DNA of 12,614 bases from Spirochaetaceae bacterium. GTDB taxonomy: Bacteria; Spirochaetota; Spirochaetia; SZUA-6; Fen-1364. Positions 1-6,530 of this stretch are shown here, in pieces. The stretch covers positions 1 through 12,614 of the forward strand of contig PMDT01000256.1 in NCBI GenBank assembly GCA_003154555.1, read 5' to 3'. The notes under the pieces are model-generated. The model did no database searches. It had not been told where the DNA came from and worked only from the letters and a program-made list of their open reading frames with translations. The position numbers were made by a program, and so were the translations under genes. Each line of letters opens with the position of its first letter. Position 1 is the stretch's first letter.

Positions 1-536
1 TGAAGGAAAGCGCGCAGGCCGCGCTCACGTTCCTCCGCGCCCATCATGCGACACTGGGCATCGATCCCGGGTTCACCAAGGACCGCGACATCCACATCCA
101 TGTTCCCGAAGGCGCGATACCGAAAGACGGACCGTCCGCCGGCATCACGCTCGCCGCGGCGCTGCTGTCCGCGGTTGCCGGCGTGCCTGTCACGCCCGGC
201 TTCGCGATGACCGGGGAGATCACTCTTACGGGACGCCTTCTTCCCATTGGCGGCGTGAAGGAGAAAGTTCTGGCCGCGCACCGCTACAAGATGACGCGCG
301 TGCTCCTGCCGCAGCGCAATGAGAAGGACCTGGAGGAGATTCCCCCCGAGGTGCTCCAGGCGCTGGACTTTCATTTCGCCGACTCCGTGCTTGATGCCCT
401 TTCCATCCTTTTCCCCGACCGGCGCTTCGACCGCGGGGCCGTCGAGCCGCCCGCGACAGACGCCGTGGTGGACGCCATCCGCCGCGCGCCGCCGGACCCT
501 GCTGACAGTCCCTCCCTGGACCAGCCCGTCCTGTAG
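1..536 (+). CDS. lon: Lon protease, C-terminal proteolytic domain (5'-truncated by window edge)
   Basis: This is the last 178 codons of an ATP-dependent Lon (LonA-type) protease; the N-terminal substrate-binding and AAA+ domains lie left of the window. The first complete codon is at 3-5. The peptidase domain is intact: the serine motif KDGPSAG has its catalytic Ser at codon 135-137, and the partner Lys lies in IGGVKEK at codon 258-260. The connecting AMTGEITLTG segment is also conserved. Lon degrades misfolded and selected regulatory proteins in the cytoplasm as a hexameric ring. After the conserved domain (FHFADSVLDALSILFP) there is a tail of about 35 residues rich in Pro, Asp and Arg that I do not recognise and that could be lineage-specific. 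The stop is TAG at 534-536. The downstream aminotransferase is on the same strand but separated by 75 bases and a hairpin, so it is probably a separate unit. Confidence 0.96.
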   Translation, partial: KESAQAALTFLRAHHATLGIDPGFTKDRDIHIHVPEGAIPKDGPSAGITLAAALLSAVAGVPVTPGFAMTGEITLTGRLLPIGGVKEKVLAAHRYKMTRVLLPQRNEKDLEEIPPEVLQALDFHFADSVLDALSILFPDRRFDRGAVEPPATDAVVDAIRRAPPDPADSPSLDQPVL

Positions 537-539
537 CGC

Positions 540-576
540 GGCCGGGCCAAAATGCCACGGACTACCGTGGCCGGGC
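540..576 (+). terminator. Hairpin downstream of lon, flanked by 8-base direct repeats
   Basis: GCCACGG (554-560) pairs perfectly with CCGTGGC (565-571) across the tetraloop ACTA, starting 17 bases after the lon stop. The octamer GGCCGGGC occurs on both sides (540-547 and 569-576). There is no T-run, so this is not a classical intrinsic terminator; it could be a Rho-independent variant, an mRNA 3' stabiliser or a pause site. The ATG at 552 lies at the base of this stem, which argues against it as a start codon. Confidence 0.4.
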
Positions 577-606
577 TTGCACAGTGTGCGCCTCGTCGTG
601 CAGTAT
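577..606 (+). promoter_or_regulatory. Weak candidate promoter for the aminotransferase
   Basis: TTGCAC (577-582) and CAGTAT (601-606) are separated by 18 bases. Each matches only three of six consensus positions. An 11-base odd palindrome, GCACAGTGTGC (579-589), overlaps the -35 element and could be an operator half. The -10-like hexamer ends 5 bases before the preferred ATG at 612, so a transcript from it would be leaderless or would start just inside the gene. This is a low-confidence suggestion. Confidence 0.2.
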
Positions 607-611
607 CTTTC

Positions 612-1799
612 ATGGTCAATTTCGCACACCGCATGGCGAGCGTTCACCGCTCCTTCATCCGCGAGATCCTGAAGGCAGCGGTGGACCCGACGATCATCTC
701 ATTTGCCGGTGGCCTCCCCAACCCGCGCTTCTTTCCCGTCCGTGAGCTCGAAGAGGCGGCGCGCAGCGTGCTCTCCCGCGACGGGGATTCCGCCTTGCAG
801 TACGCAACGACGGAAGGGTACCCACCGCTTCGCGAAAAGATCGCCGAGCGTTACGCGGCGCGGGGAACGAAAGTGGCCCCGGAGGACATTCTCATCCTCA
901 ACGGTTCACAGCAGGGCCTCGACCTGGTGGCAAAGGTTTTCATCGATGCCGGGGACAGCGTCCTCGTGGAAAGCCCCTCCTACCTGGCGGCAATCCAGTG
1001 CTTCGGTCTTTTCGAGCCGCATTTTCGGGCACTCCCGCTCGACACGGGGGGAGTCTCCATCCCGGCGCTGACGGAGGCGCTGCGCACCGAATCGCCCAAG
1101 CTGTTCTACGCAATCCCCAATTTCCAGAACCCTTCAGGCATAAGCTACACGGAGGCGAGGCGGCGTGAAACGTCCCGTGCGATGGCCGGCTCCACCACCG
1201 TGCTCGTGGAAGATGACCCCTACGGGGAGATCCGGTTCATCGGCCGCGATCTGCCTTCCATCCGGACCTGCATGGCGGAAGACGGGTCAGGGACGGAAAG
1301 AGCGGTGCTCCTGGGTACATTCTCGAAGATTGTCTCCCCTGGCATGCGTCTGGGCTGGCTCTGCGCCGGCAAGGACGTGATGGAGAATCTCGTCGTTGCA
1401 AAACAGGCGGCGGACCTGCACTCGAACGAGCTCACGCAGCGTATCGTGCACCGCTACCTCTGCAGCGCCGATGTGGACGGATACATCGCGCGCATCCGCG
1501 CCGCCTACAAGAGGCAGCGCGACGCCATGGTCGGCGCCGTCCACGCCTTTTTCCCGAAAGAGGTCTCCTGCACCGAGCCGGAAGGCGGCATGTTCCTCTG
1601 GATGACGCTCCCGAATGGCATGTCGGCGCTTTCCTTCTTCGAGAAGGCGCTGGCGCAGAAAGTGACATTTGTTCCGGGCAGCGCATTTTTCACGGACGGC
1701 AGCGGTGAGAACACGCTGCGGCTGAACTTCTCCAACTGCGACGTGGCGACGATCGAAGCCGGCATGGAGAGGCTGTCCCGGGTGTACGCCGCGATGTAG
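612..1799 (+). CDS. PLP-dependent aminotransferase, class I/II (LysN / 2-aminoadipate transaminase-like)
   Basis: A 395-residue fold-type I aminotransferase. The family signature residues are in order with the right spacing: YATTEGYPPLRE in the N-terminal part, Asn173 in NFQNPSG, Asp201 and Tyr204 in EDDPYGE (PLP ring contacts), Lys239 in GTFSKIVSPGMRLGW (the Schiff-base lysine) and Arg370 in TLRLNFS (substrate carboxylate). The overall pattern is that of the LysN/aromatic/2-aminoadipate aminotransferases, which transfer amino groups from large aliphatic or aromatic amino acids to 2-oxoglutarate. MocR-type regulators share this domain, but here no N-terminal HTH is present, so it is an enzyme. 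Substrate cannot be told from sequence. I chose ATG 612 because the family starts shortly before the SVHRSFIREILK segment. The upstream ATG at 552 adds 20 residues encoded through a hairpin. No Shine-Dalgarno precedes 612; ATG 633 is an alternative. Confidence 0.92.
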   Translation: MVNFAHRMASVHRSFIREILKAAVDPTIISFAGGLPNPRFFPVRELEEAARSVLSRDGDSALQYATTEGYPPLREKIAERYAARGTKVAPEDILILNGSQQGLDLVAKVFIDAGDSVLVESPSYLAAIQCFGLFEPHFRALPLDTGGVSIPALTEALRTESPKLFYAIPNFQNPSGISYTEARRRETSRAMAGSTTVLVEDDPYGEIRFIGRDLPSIRTCMAEDGSGTERAVLLGTFSKIVSPGMRLGWLCAGKDVMENLVVAKQAADLHSNELTQRIVHRYLCSADVDGYIARIRAAYKRQRDAMVGAVHAFFPKEVSCTEPEGGMFLWMTLPNGMSALSFFEKALAQKVTFVPGSAFFTDGSGENTLRLNFSNCDVATIEAGMERLSRVYAAM

Positions 1800-1807
1800 T
1801 CCCTGAC

Positions 1808-1822
1808 CGGGGCGCGACCCCG
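1808..1822. terminator. Weak hairpin between convergent genes
   Basis: CGGGG (1808-1812) pairs with CCCCG (1818-1822) over a 5-base loop in the 60-base gap between the convergent aminotransferase and PHP phosphatase genes. It lies 9 bases after the TAG of the former. No T-run follows on either strand, so if termination happens here it is inefficient or Rho-dependent. Confidence 0.25.
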
Positions 1823-1859
1823 CGCGATGCGGCGCCGGCGTCCGCACCTGCCGCGCCTG

Positions 1860-2717
1860 CTACTCCGGCAGCGGCACGTCCATCCAGCCGGCGGACGTGA
1901 GCTGGCGCTGGGACGAATAACCGACGCCGCGGAGCAGGGCTGCGGCCTGGTCGAAGCATCCATCGATGTCCTGCGGCCTGTGCGCGTCGGCGTTCACCAT
2001 TGTCGGGATGCCCATGCCGCGCGCTTCCCTCAGGATCCATTCGGATGGATAGAAGGCGCCGCTTGTATTGCGCACGATGCCGCCGGTATTGATCTCCACG
2101 ACGCTGCCCGACCGCGCCACCGCCTCGAGCGCCGACAGGACCGCCGCCCGGTACCACGGCTCGTCTTCCCTGAAGTAGTCGGCGTTCCTGTTGTTCTTCT
2201 TCACGACGTCGAAATGCCCGATGATGTCGGGCTTCGCCTCGGCCGCCATTTCCGCGACTAGGGCATAGTATCGTTCGACCAGCGCCCGGACGTCCCCGCC
2301 GTACACGCGGTGCAGACCGGCGTCAAACTCATCCCCGGAGCCGTCGACCGTCCACGAATGGTCGCCCCCCGCGGGCGCGGCGAAATGGACCGAGCCGATG
2401 ATGAAGTCCCAGCCGAGGTCCCTGATCCGCGGATGCACGGGTGAGCTCACTCCGGGGATGTAGTCGGCTTCGATGCCGAGGAATATCTCTATCCTGCCCG
2501 CGTTGCGCGCCGCGGCCTCGCGCACCTCGCGTCTGTAGCTTTCCAGGTTCTTCTCCGGCATGGTCCAGTCAGTCGGGAAGGGAAGGACGTTGTGGCCGGA
2601 GAATCCCAGCCATTTCATACCCTTGCTGATTGCCGACTCCGCGTAGTCCTGCGGCTCGCCATTGCCGTCACAGTGATGCGTATGCGTATGGTAGTTTCCG
2701 CCGAAGCCGGGCTTCAT
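1860..2717 (-). CDS. PHP-domain phosphatase, HisK/HisJ-type histidinol-phosphatase family
   Basis: A 285-residue polymerase-and-histidinol-phosphatase (PHP) domain protein, full length for the HisK group. The metal-binding motifs are all visible: His10, His12 and Asp17 in YHTHTHHCDG, His42 in GFSGHN, Glu83 in GIEADY, His111 in GSVHF, His168 in GHFDV, and Asp244/His246 in NADAHRP. These should hold a trinuclear metal centre that hydrolyses a phosphomonoester. HisK-type members dephosphorylate L-histidinol phosphate in histidine synthesis. No other his gene is nearby, and it follows galactokinase on the same strand, so a different small phosphorylated substrate is possible. It starts 59 bases after the galK stop, with no Shine-Dalgarno. 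A -10-like TAGTAT lies 9 bases before ATG, so it may have its own leaderless transcript besides read-through from galK. The convergent aminotransferase ends 60 bases beyond its stop. Confidence 0.85.
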   Translation of the reverse strand: MKPGFGGNYHTHTHHCDGNGEPQDYAESAISKGMKWLGFSGHNVLPFPTDWTMPEKNLESYRREVREAAARNAGRIEIFLGIEADYIPGVSSPVHPRIRDLGWDFIIGSVHFAAPAGGDHSWTVDGSGDEFDAGLHRVYGGDVRALVERYYALVAEMAAEAKPDIIGHFDVVKKNNRNADYFREDEPWYRAAVLSALEAVARSGSVVEINTGGIVRNTSGAFYPSEWILREARGMGIPTMVNADAHRPQDIDGCFDQAAALLRGVGYSSQRQLTSAGWMDVPLPE

Positions 2718-2726
2718 AGGCGGAAG

Positions 2727-2732
2727 ATACTA
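2727..2732 (-). promoter_or_regulatory. -10-like element in front of the PHP phosphatase
   Basis: On the minus strand TAGTAT (five of six against TATAAT when read as TA-GTA-T type, i.e. TANNNT) sits 9 bases before the ATG at 2717. No -35 hexamer is visible at 16-18 bases. Together with the missing Shine-Dalgarno it suggests an internal leaderless start. On its own the hexamer is weak evidence. Confidence 0.25.
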
Positions 2733-2758
2733 TGCGCCGCGGGGCGGCGGATAGGCCG

Positions 2759-2772
2759 GCCGTGAACACGGC
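2759..2772. repeat. 14-base perfect inverted repeat between galK and the PHP phosphatase
   Basis: GCCGTG-AA-CACGGC is a perfect palindrome 5 bases beyond the galK stop and 41 bases before the next start. As RNA it could form a short hairpin (at least 5 pairs with a 4-base loop) separating the two messages; as DNA it has the form of an operator half-site pair. No T-run follows. Confidence 0.4.
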
Positions 2773-2776
2773 GCCG

Positions 2777-4069
2777 CTACAGGAGATCGAGCATCAGTGC
2801 GCCGACAGGGCGGATCGTCAGGTCGTGACAGGAGAACGGGCCGAAGAGCGCCTCCATGGCCTCGAGATACCCGTTGTGCGCGGAGGTCGGCACGAATGCC
2901 TGGATGGTCCCGGCAAAGCCCCCCCCATGCACGCGCCAGGCGCCGATGCCGTCGAGCAAAACCTGGCTGGCCGCCAGTCCAATGCAGACGCCCTGCTGAT
3001 CGACGAACCGGTTCGAATAGCAGTTCTGCAGCAGCATCCACGAGCTTTCGCCGCTTTCGACGACGAGACGGCGGAAATCCATGACGCGCCCCTCCTCCAG
3101 CGCCGTGACCTGCTGGACGACGCGCGCGTCATCCGCGAAGAAGTGCAGCGCCCGAAGGATCGCACGATCGCCCACCTTCTTTCGCAGCATCGGTATGTCG
3201 GCAAGCACACGCTCGCGCGTGAGCTCCCGGAGCACCCGGGCGCCGAGGGCGCGCGCGACGTCTTTCATCTCGCGCTCGATCGCGGCGTAATCCTCCGTGA
3301 GGTCTTCGTGGCTTCCCCCCGTGTTGACGATGACCAGGGAGAGCCCGCTCGCCGCAAGGTCGAAGGGTATCTGACGCACCACCGGTCGGGTGAAATCCTT
3401 GAAATCGATCGTGACGAATCCACCGACGGCGCTCGTGGTCTGGTCCATGAGCCCGCAGGGCTTGCCGAAGTAGCTGTTCTCCGCGTATTGGCAGATACGG
3501 GCGATCTCCGTCTCCTCGATGCGCCCCGCGTTGTACAGCGTGTTGAGGATCGTGGCGATCAGCACCTCGTACGACGCCGAGGAGCTGAGTCCCGAGCCCT
3601 TGAGGACCGAGCTCGTGACGCAGGCGTGAAAACCGCCGACAGCATGCCCCAGCGAGGCAAAGCGCGCGGCAACGCCCCGGGTGAGCGCCTTGGTCGTCCC
3701 TGCCTCTGCCTCACGGACGGCAAGCCCGGAGAGGGCGACTTCCTGGCGGCTGTAGCCGTCGCTTTCAACGATAATGCGCGGCTCGTCGCTTCGGGCCACG
3801 ACCGCAACGGCATCCATGTCGACCGCCGCGGCGAGCACCCGGCCGGCATTGTGGTCCGTATGATTGCCGCCGACCTCCGTCCGGCCCGGGGCGCTGAAGA
3901 TGCAGAGCTTCGCATCGAGTGGGAAATGGGCGGTAAAACGGTCTATCAGGGCCGCATAGCGCTTCTTCTGGTGCGCGACGACATCGGGCCTCTCCCCGTA
4001 CAGATGTCGGAGCACACCGGTGCCGCGTGGGCTTTCCAGGGCGGCATGGAGCGCGTGCGCTGAATGCAT
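2777..4069 (-). CDS. galK: Galactokinase (GHMP kinase family)
   Basis: A 430-residue GHMP-family sugar kinase that phosphorylates galactose at C1 with ATP, the entry step of the Leloir pathway in the cytoplasm. The galactokinase signature is at residues 61-78, PGRTEVGGNHTDHNAGRV. It differs from the textbook GEHTDYN form in having GGNHTDHN, a variant I recall from clostridial and spirochaetal galactokinases. The ATP-binding GHMP motif is at about 154-165 (SVLKGSGLSSSA), the catalytic base is Asp209 in CGLMDQ, and the third motif is at 378-389 (WRVHGGGFAGTI). An N-terminal part of about 50 residues precedes the signature, longer than in E. coli GalK, again as in that clade. A strong ribosome binding site fixes the start. 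It follows the GH31 gene by 70 bases and precedes the PHP phosphatase, and is probably cotranscribed with both. No epimerase or uridylyltransferase gene is in the window. Confidence 0.94.
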   Translation of the reverse strand: MHSAHALHAALESPRGTGVLRHLYGERPDVVAHQKKRYAALIDRFTAHFPLDAKLCIFSAPGRTEVGGNHTDHNAGRVLAAAVDMDAVAVVARSDEPRIIVESDGYSRQEVALSGLAVREAEAGTTKALTRGVAARFASLGHAVGGFHACVTSSVLKGSGLSSSASYEVLIATILNTLYNAGRIEETEIARICQYAENSYFGKPCGLMDQTTSAVGGFVTIDFKDFTRPVVRQIPFDLAASGLSLVIVNTGGSHEDLTEDYAAIEREMKDVARALGARVLRELTRERVLADIPMLRKKVGDRAILRALHFFADDARVVQQVTALEEGRVMDFRRLVVESGESSWMLLQNCYSNRFVDQQGVCIGLAASQVLLDGIGAWRVHGGGFAGTIQAFVPTSAHNGYLEAMEALFGPFSCHDLTIRPVGALMLDLL

Positions 4070-4073
4070 CGAT

Positions 4074-4081
4074 CCCCCCTT
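4074..4081 (-). promoter_or_regulatory. Strong ribosome binding site of galK
   Basis: On the minus strand AAGGGGGG, one base off the ideal AAGGAGGT-type sequence, lies 4 bases before the ATG at 4069. It decides the start and contrasts with several neighbours that have no such site. Confidence 0.75.
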
Positions 4082-4139
4082 CAGATTTCCTTCACCGCAT
4101 CATTCCGCATGACCCGCCTGGAAGGCAAGGGGGTCCGTC

Positions 4140-6530
4140 TTACCGCTTCATGGTGAGCCGTGCGAAGCTCCGCAGCTCGATCCTGCCGTTGACGGCTGCC
4201 GTCTCGGTTCCATCGATCAGGATTCGATTGGCAGGGGCGCCATGCAGCTGGAGCACGATCGATTCGTACGGCCACGGATGGCCGCCCTCGTGCGTCCATG
4301 CGAGCTCCGCCTCTGCCTGGGTTCCGCGGAAGGTGAAATGGTCCAACCTGCCTGCCTCATACCCGTCGCCCGCATCGGAATACAGCAGGCTCAGGCGCTC
4401 CGTGCCCGCATCCGGTGGGTACAGGTGAAGCATCAACGCCTTGCCCGTGACGTCGGGTATGACGGAGCCCTCCCGCACGAAGAAGGGAATCCTGGCGAGC
4501 GGCGCCTCGAGTGGGACCGTCCGGCCTCCTTCTATCGGTCGATTGGTTTCCCACTCGAACCATGTGCCCCGCGGCAGCCGCACGGTGCGCTGTCGGCCGC
4601 CGTCTGCCAGGACCGGGGCGACAAGGAGGGAATCCCCTGCCATGAAGGCGTCATCCACCTTCCAGAGCTCTGCGTCCACAGGATCCACCCAGAAAAGCGG
4701 CCGGAGCATTGGCGCGCCCGTCTCATGCGCCTGCCAGGCGGCAGTGTACCAGTAGGGAAGCAGGCGATAGCGGAGCTTGAGCGTTTCGCGAGCAATGGCC
4801 AGAACATCCGGCCCGAACTCCCACGGCTCGCGCCGCGGCAGGAAGAAAGCCGAATGTGTTCTGAAAAAGGGCATGAATGAACCGAGCTGCAGCCAGCGGG
4901 TGAAAAGCTCGGGGGACGGGCTTCCCGAGAAGCCGCCGATGTCCGGGCCGGCGAATGGCTGGCCGCTCAGGCCGAGTCCCAGCACCGTGGAGATGGTCTG
5001 GCCCAGCATGTCCCAGGAGGTCTGGGTGTCACCCGTCCACGTCCATGCGGTGCGCTGCATCCCCACCCAGCCCGAGCGGGACAGGATGAATGGCCGCCGG
5101 TCCGGGCGGAGCCTGCGCAGGCCTTCGTAGCCCGCGCGATTCATGAGATGGCCGTAGATATTATGGGCGCTCCGGTGGTCCCCGCCCGCACCGTCGTTGT
5201 CGTGTCGTGTTCCCAACGGGAGGGTCATGTCGCCCCACGCGGCGAACGCAGAAGGCTCGTTCATGTCGTGCCAGAAACCGTCGATGCCCTGTGCGAGGTG
5301 CCGCGCGTACTGCGTACCCCACCAGTCGCGCGCCGCGGACAACGTGAAGTCGGGGTAGACGCATACCCCCGGCCAGACCACACCCGTGACGGGTTTGCCG
5401 TCGGGGCCGTTCAGGAAGGCGCCCGCGGCGCTGCCCGTGTCGTAGACGTCGTAGCCCTTCTCCTGCTTCACACCGGGGTCCACGATCGCCACGAAATGCG
5501 CATCTGCGGCGGCGAGCTCCGCGGAGAAGGCGGGCATCGTGGGATAGCGCGTCTGGTCGAGTGTGAATGTGCGCAGGCCCCGCTGGTGATCGATGTCCAT
5601 GACGAACGCGCTCACCGGAAGATCGTTCGCCTTGAATCCGGACCAGATCCTGCGCATCTCCTGTTCATCGCCCCATCCCCATTGCGACTGCATGTAGCCC
5701 AGTGCCCAGCGCGGCGGGAGCGCCGGCCTTCCCGTAAGCCAGGAAAGCCTGTCCAGGAGCACCGATGGCGCGCCGACGGCGCAGTACCAGCGTGACGGCC
5801 CGCCCGTGAATCGCATGACCGCGTCTTCGGCGAATGTGGCCGACGCGTCGAACTGGTTGTCGTAGAAGGCGAGGGTGGAGCCGGCACTCTGCAGGCACAG
5901 GTAGAGGGGCATGCCGATGTACAAAGGATCCTTTCCGGGACCGTAGCTTCCGCCGGCATCGCTGTTCCAGCACCGATAGGACCCTGGTCGCAGGTCCAGC
6001 CGCGCCGCCCTCTCTCCCAGTCCACAGATCACGGCCTCGGGGGCAAGCCGGCATCGGCTTGTCCATTCGTCGCCCGCCCAGGACGGGGGCAGCTCGATGC
6101 GCACGGTGACGCCGGCTGCATTCACAAGGGACACGCCGCCATCCGGCATGACACGCGCCTCCATCGCTGCCGAGCGGACGCGGGAGTACTCTCCCGCGCG
6201 CTCCGCAACGTCGACATCGACGACCGGCGGCGTGTCCACGGTGACGGCCCACGACGGCGTCATGCCGGCGCCGTCCCATGCGAAAAACACGAGATCGGGC
6301 AGGAGAAAGCGCACCGCGAGGGACGCATTGTCGAACCGGAATGCCGCCCCTGAGGGGGAAGGCGTCATGCCGACGAATCGGCCCGGGACCCTTTCCGCTG
6401 CGCCGTTGCCTTCCGCCTTGCGCAGGGCGGCGTTCAGCTTGTCCCGCCGCCTTGCATAGCGCACCGAGCGCAGCCCATTGGCAAGACCGATGAACTTGAC
6501 GCTGAGCATCGCTTTCTGGAGGGCATTCAT
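4140..6530 (-). CDS. Glycoside hydrolase family 31 alpha-glucosidase-like enzyme
   Basis: A 796-residue retaining alpha-glycosidase of family GH31. The N-terminal beta-domain ends near 265. The (beta/alpha)8 barrel runs from about 270 to 610 and contains the nucleophile Asp422 in the signature GFWHDMNEPS, the acid/base Asp501 in WTWTGD, FAGPDIGGFSG at 526-536 and RTHS with EPW at 557-570. C-terminal beta-domains follow. ALGYMQSQWGWGD at 276-288 and IVDPG at 349-353 are also typical. It releases glucose, or a related alpha-linked sugar, from the non-reducing end of oligosaccharides; GH31 also includes alpha-xylosidases and sulfoquinovosidases, so the substrate is unproven. No signal peptide is visible, so it should be cytoplasmic. 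Its ATG overlaps the TGA of the upstream DUF3857 gene (ATGA, 6527-6530), implying translational coupling. galK follows after 70 bases. Confidence 0.93.
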   Translation of the reverse strand: MNALQKAMLSVKFIGLANGLRSVRYARRRDKLNAALRKAEGNGAAERVPGRFVGMTPSPSGAAFRFDNASLAVRFLLPDLVFFAWDGAGMTPSWAVTVDTPPVVDVDVAERAGEYSRVRSAAMEARVMPDGGVSLVNAAGVTVRIELPPSWAGDEWTSRCRLAPEAVICGLGERAARLDLRPGSYRCWNSDAGGSYGPGKDPLYIGMPLYLCLQSAGSTLAFYDNQFDASATFAEDAVMRFTGGPSRWYCAVGAPSVLLDRLSWLTGRPALPPRWALGYMQSQWGWGDEQEMRRIWSGFKANDLPVSAFVMDIDHQRGLRTFTLDQTRYPTMPAFSAELAAADAHFVAIVDPGVKQEKGYDVYDTGSAAGAFLNGPDGKPVTGVVWPGVCVYPDFTLSAARDWWGTQYARHLAQGIDGFWHDMNEPSAFAAWGDMTLPLGTRHDNDGAGGDHRSAHNIYGHLMNRAGYEGLRRLRPDRRPFILSRSGWVGMQRTAWTWTGDTQTSWDMLGQTISTVLGLGLSGQPFAGPDIGGFSGSPSPELFTRWLQLGSFMPFFRTHSAFFLPRREPWEFGPDVLAIARETLKLRYRLLPYWYTAAWQAHETGAPMLRPLFWVDPVDAELWKVDDAFMAGDSLLVAPVLADGGRQRTVRLPRGTWFEWETNRPIEGGRTVPLEAPLARIPFFVREGSVIPDVTGKALMLHLYPPDAGTERLSLLYSDAGDGYEAGRLDHFTFRGTQAEAELAWTHEGGHPWPYESIVLQLHGAPANRILIDGTETAAVNGRIELRSFARLTMKR

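Noticed and set aside
552..611. Longer N-terminus for the aminotransferase from ATG 552
   Set aside because: The added 20 residues are encoded through the lon 3' hairpin, have no ribosome binding site and go beyond the family's usual start.
552..2717. Aminotransferase and HisK-like phosphatase as a histidine-synthesis pair
   Set aside because: They are convergent, not an operon, and the aminotransferase matches the LysN/2-aminoadipate pattern, not HisC.
3004..3015. 12-base palindrome CGAACCGGTTCG resembling a tRNA T-arm (GGTTCGAAT)
   Set aside because: It lies within conserved galactokinase coding sequence and no acceptor or anticodon stems surround it.
2732..4063. 443-codon open frame on the + strand opposite galactokinase
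   Set aside because: Its translation is Arg/Asp/Ala-rich with no family pattern; it mirrors a complete galactokinase in a GC-rich genome, where long antisense frames are common.
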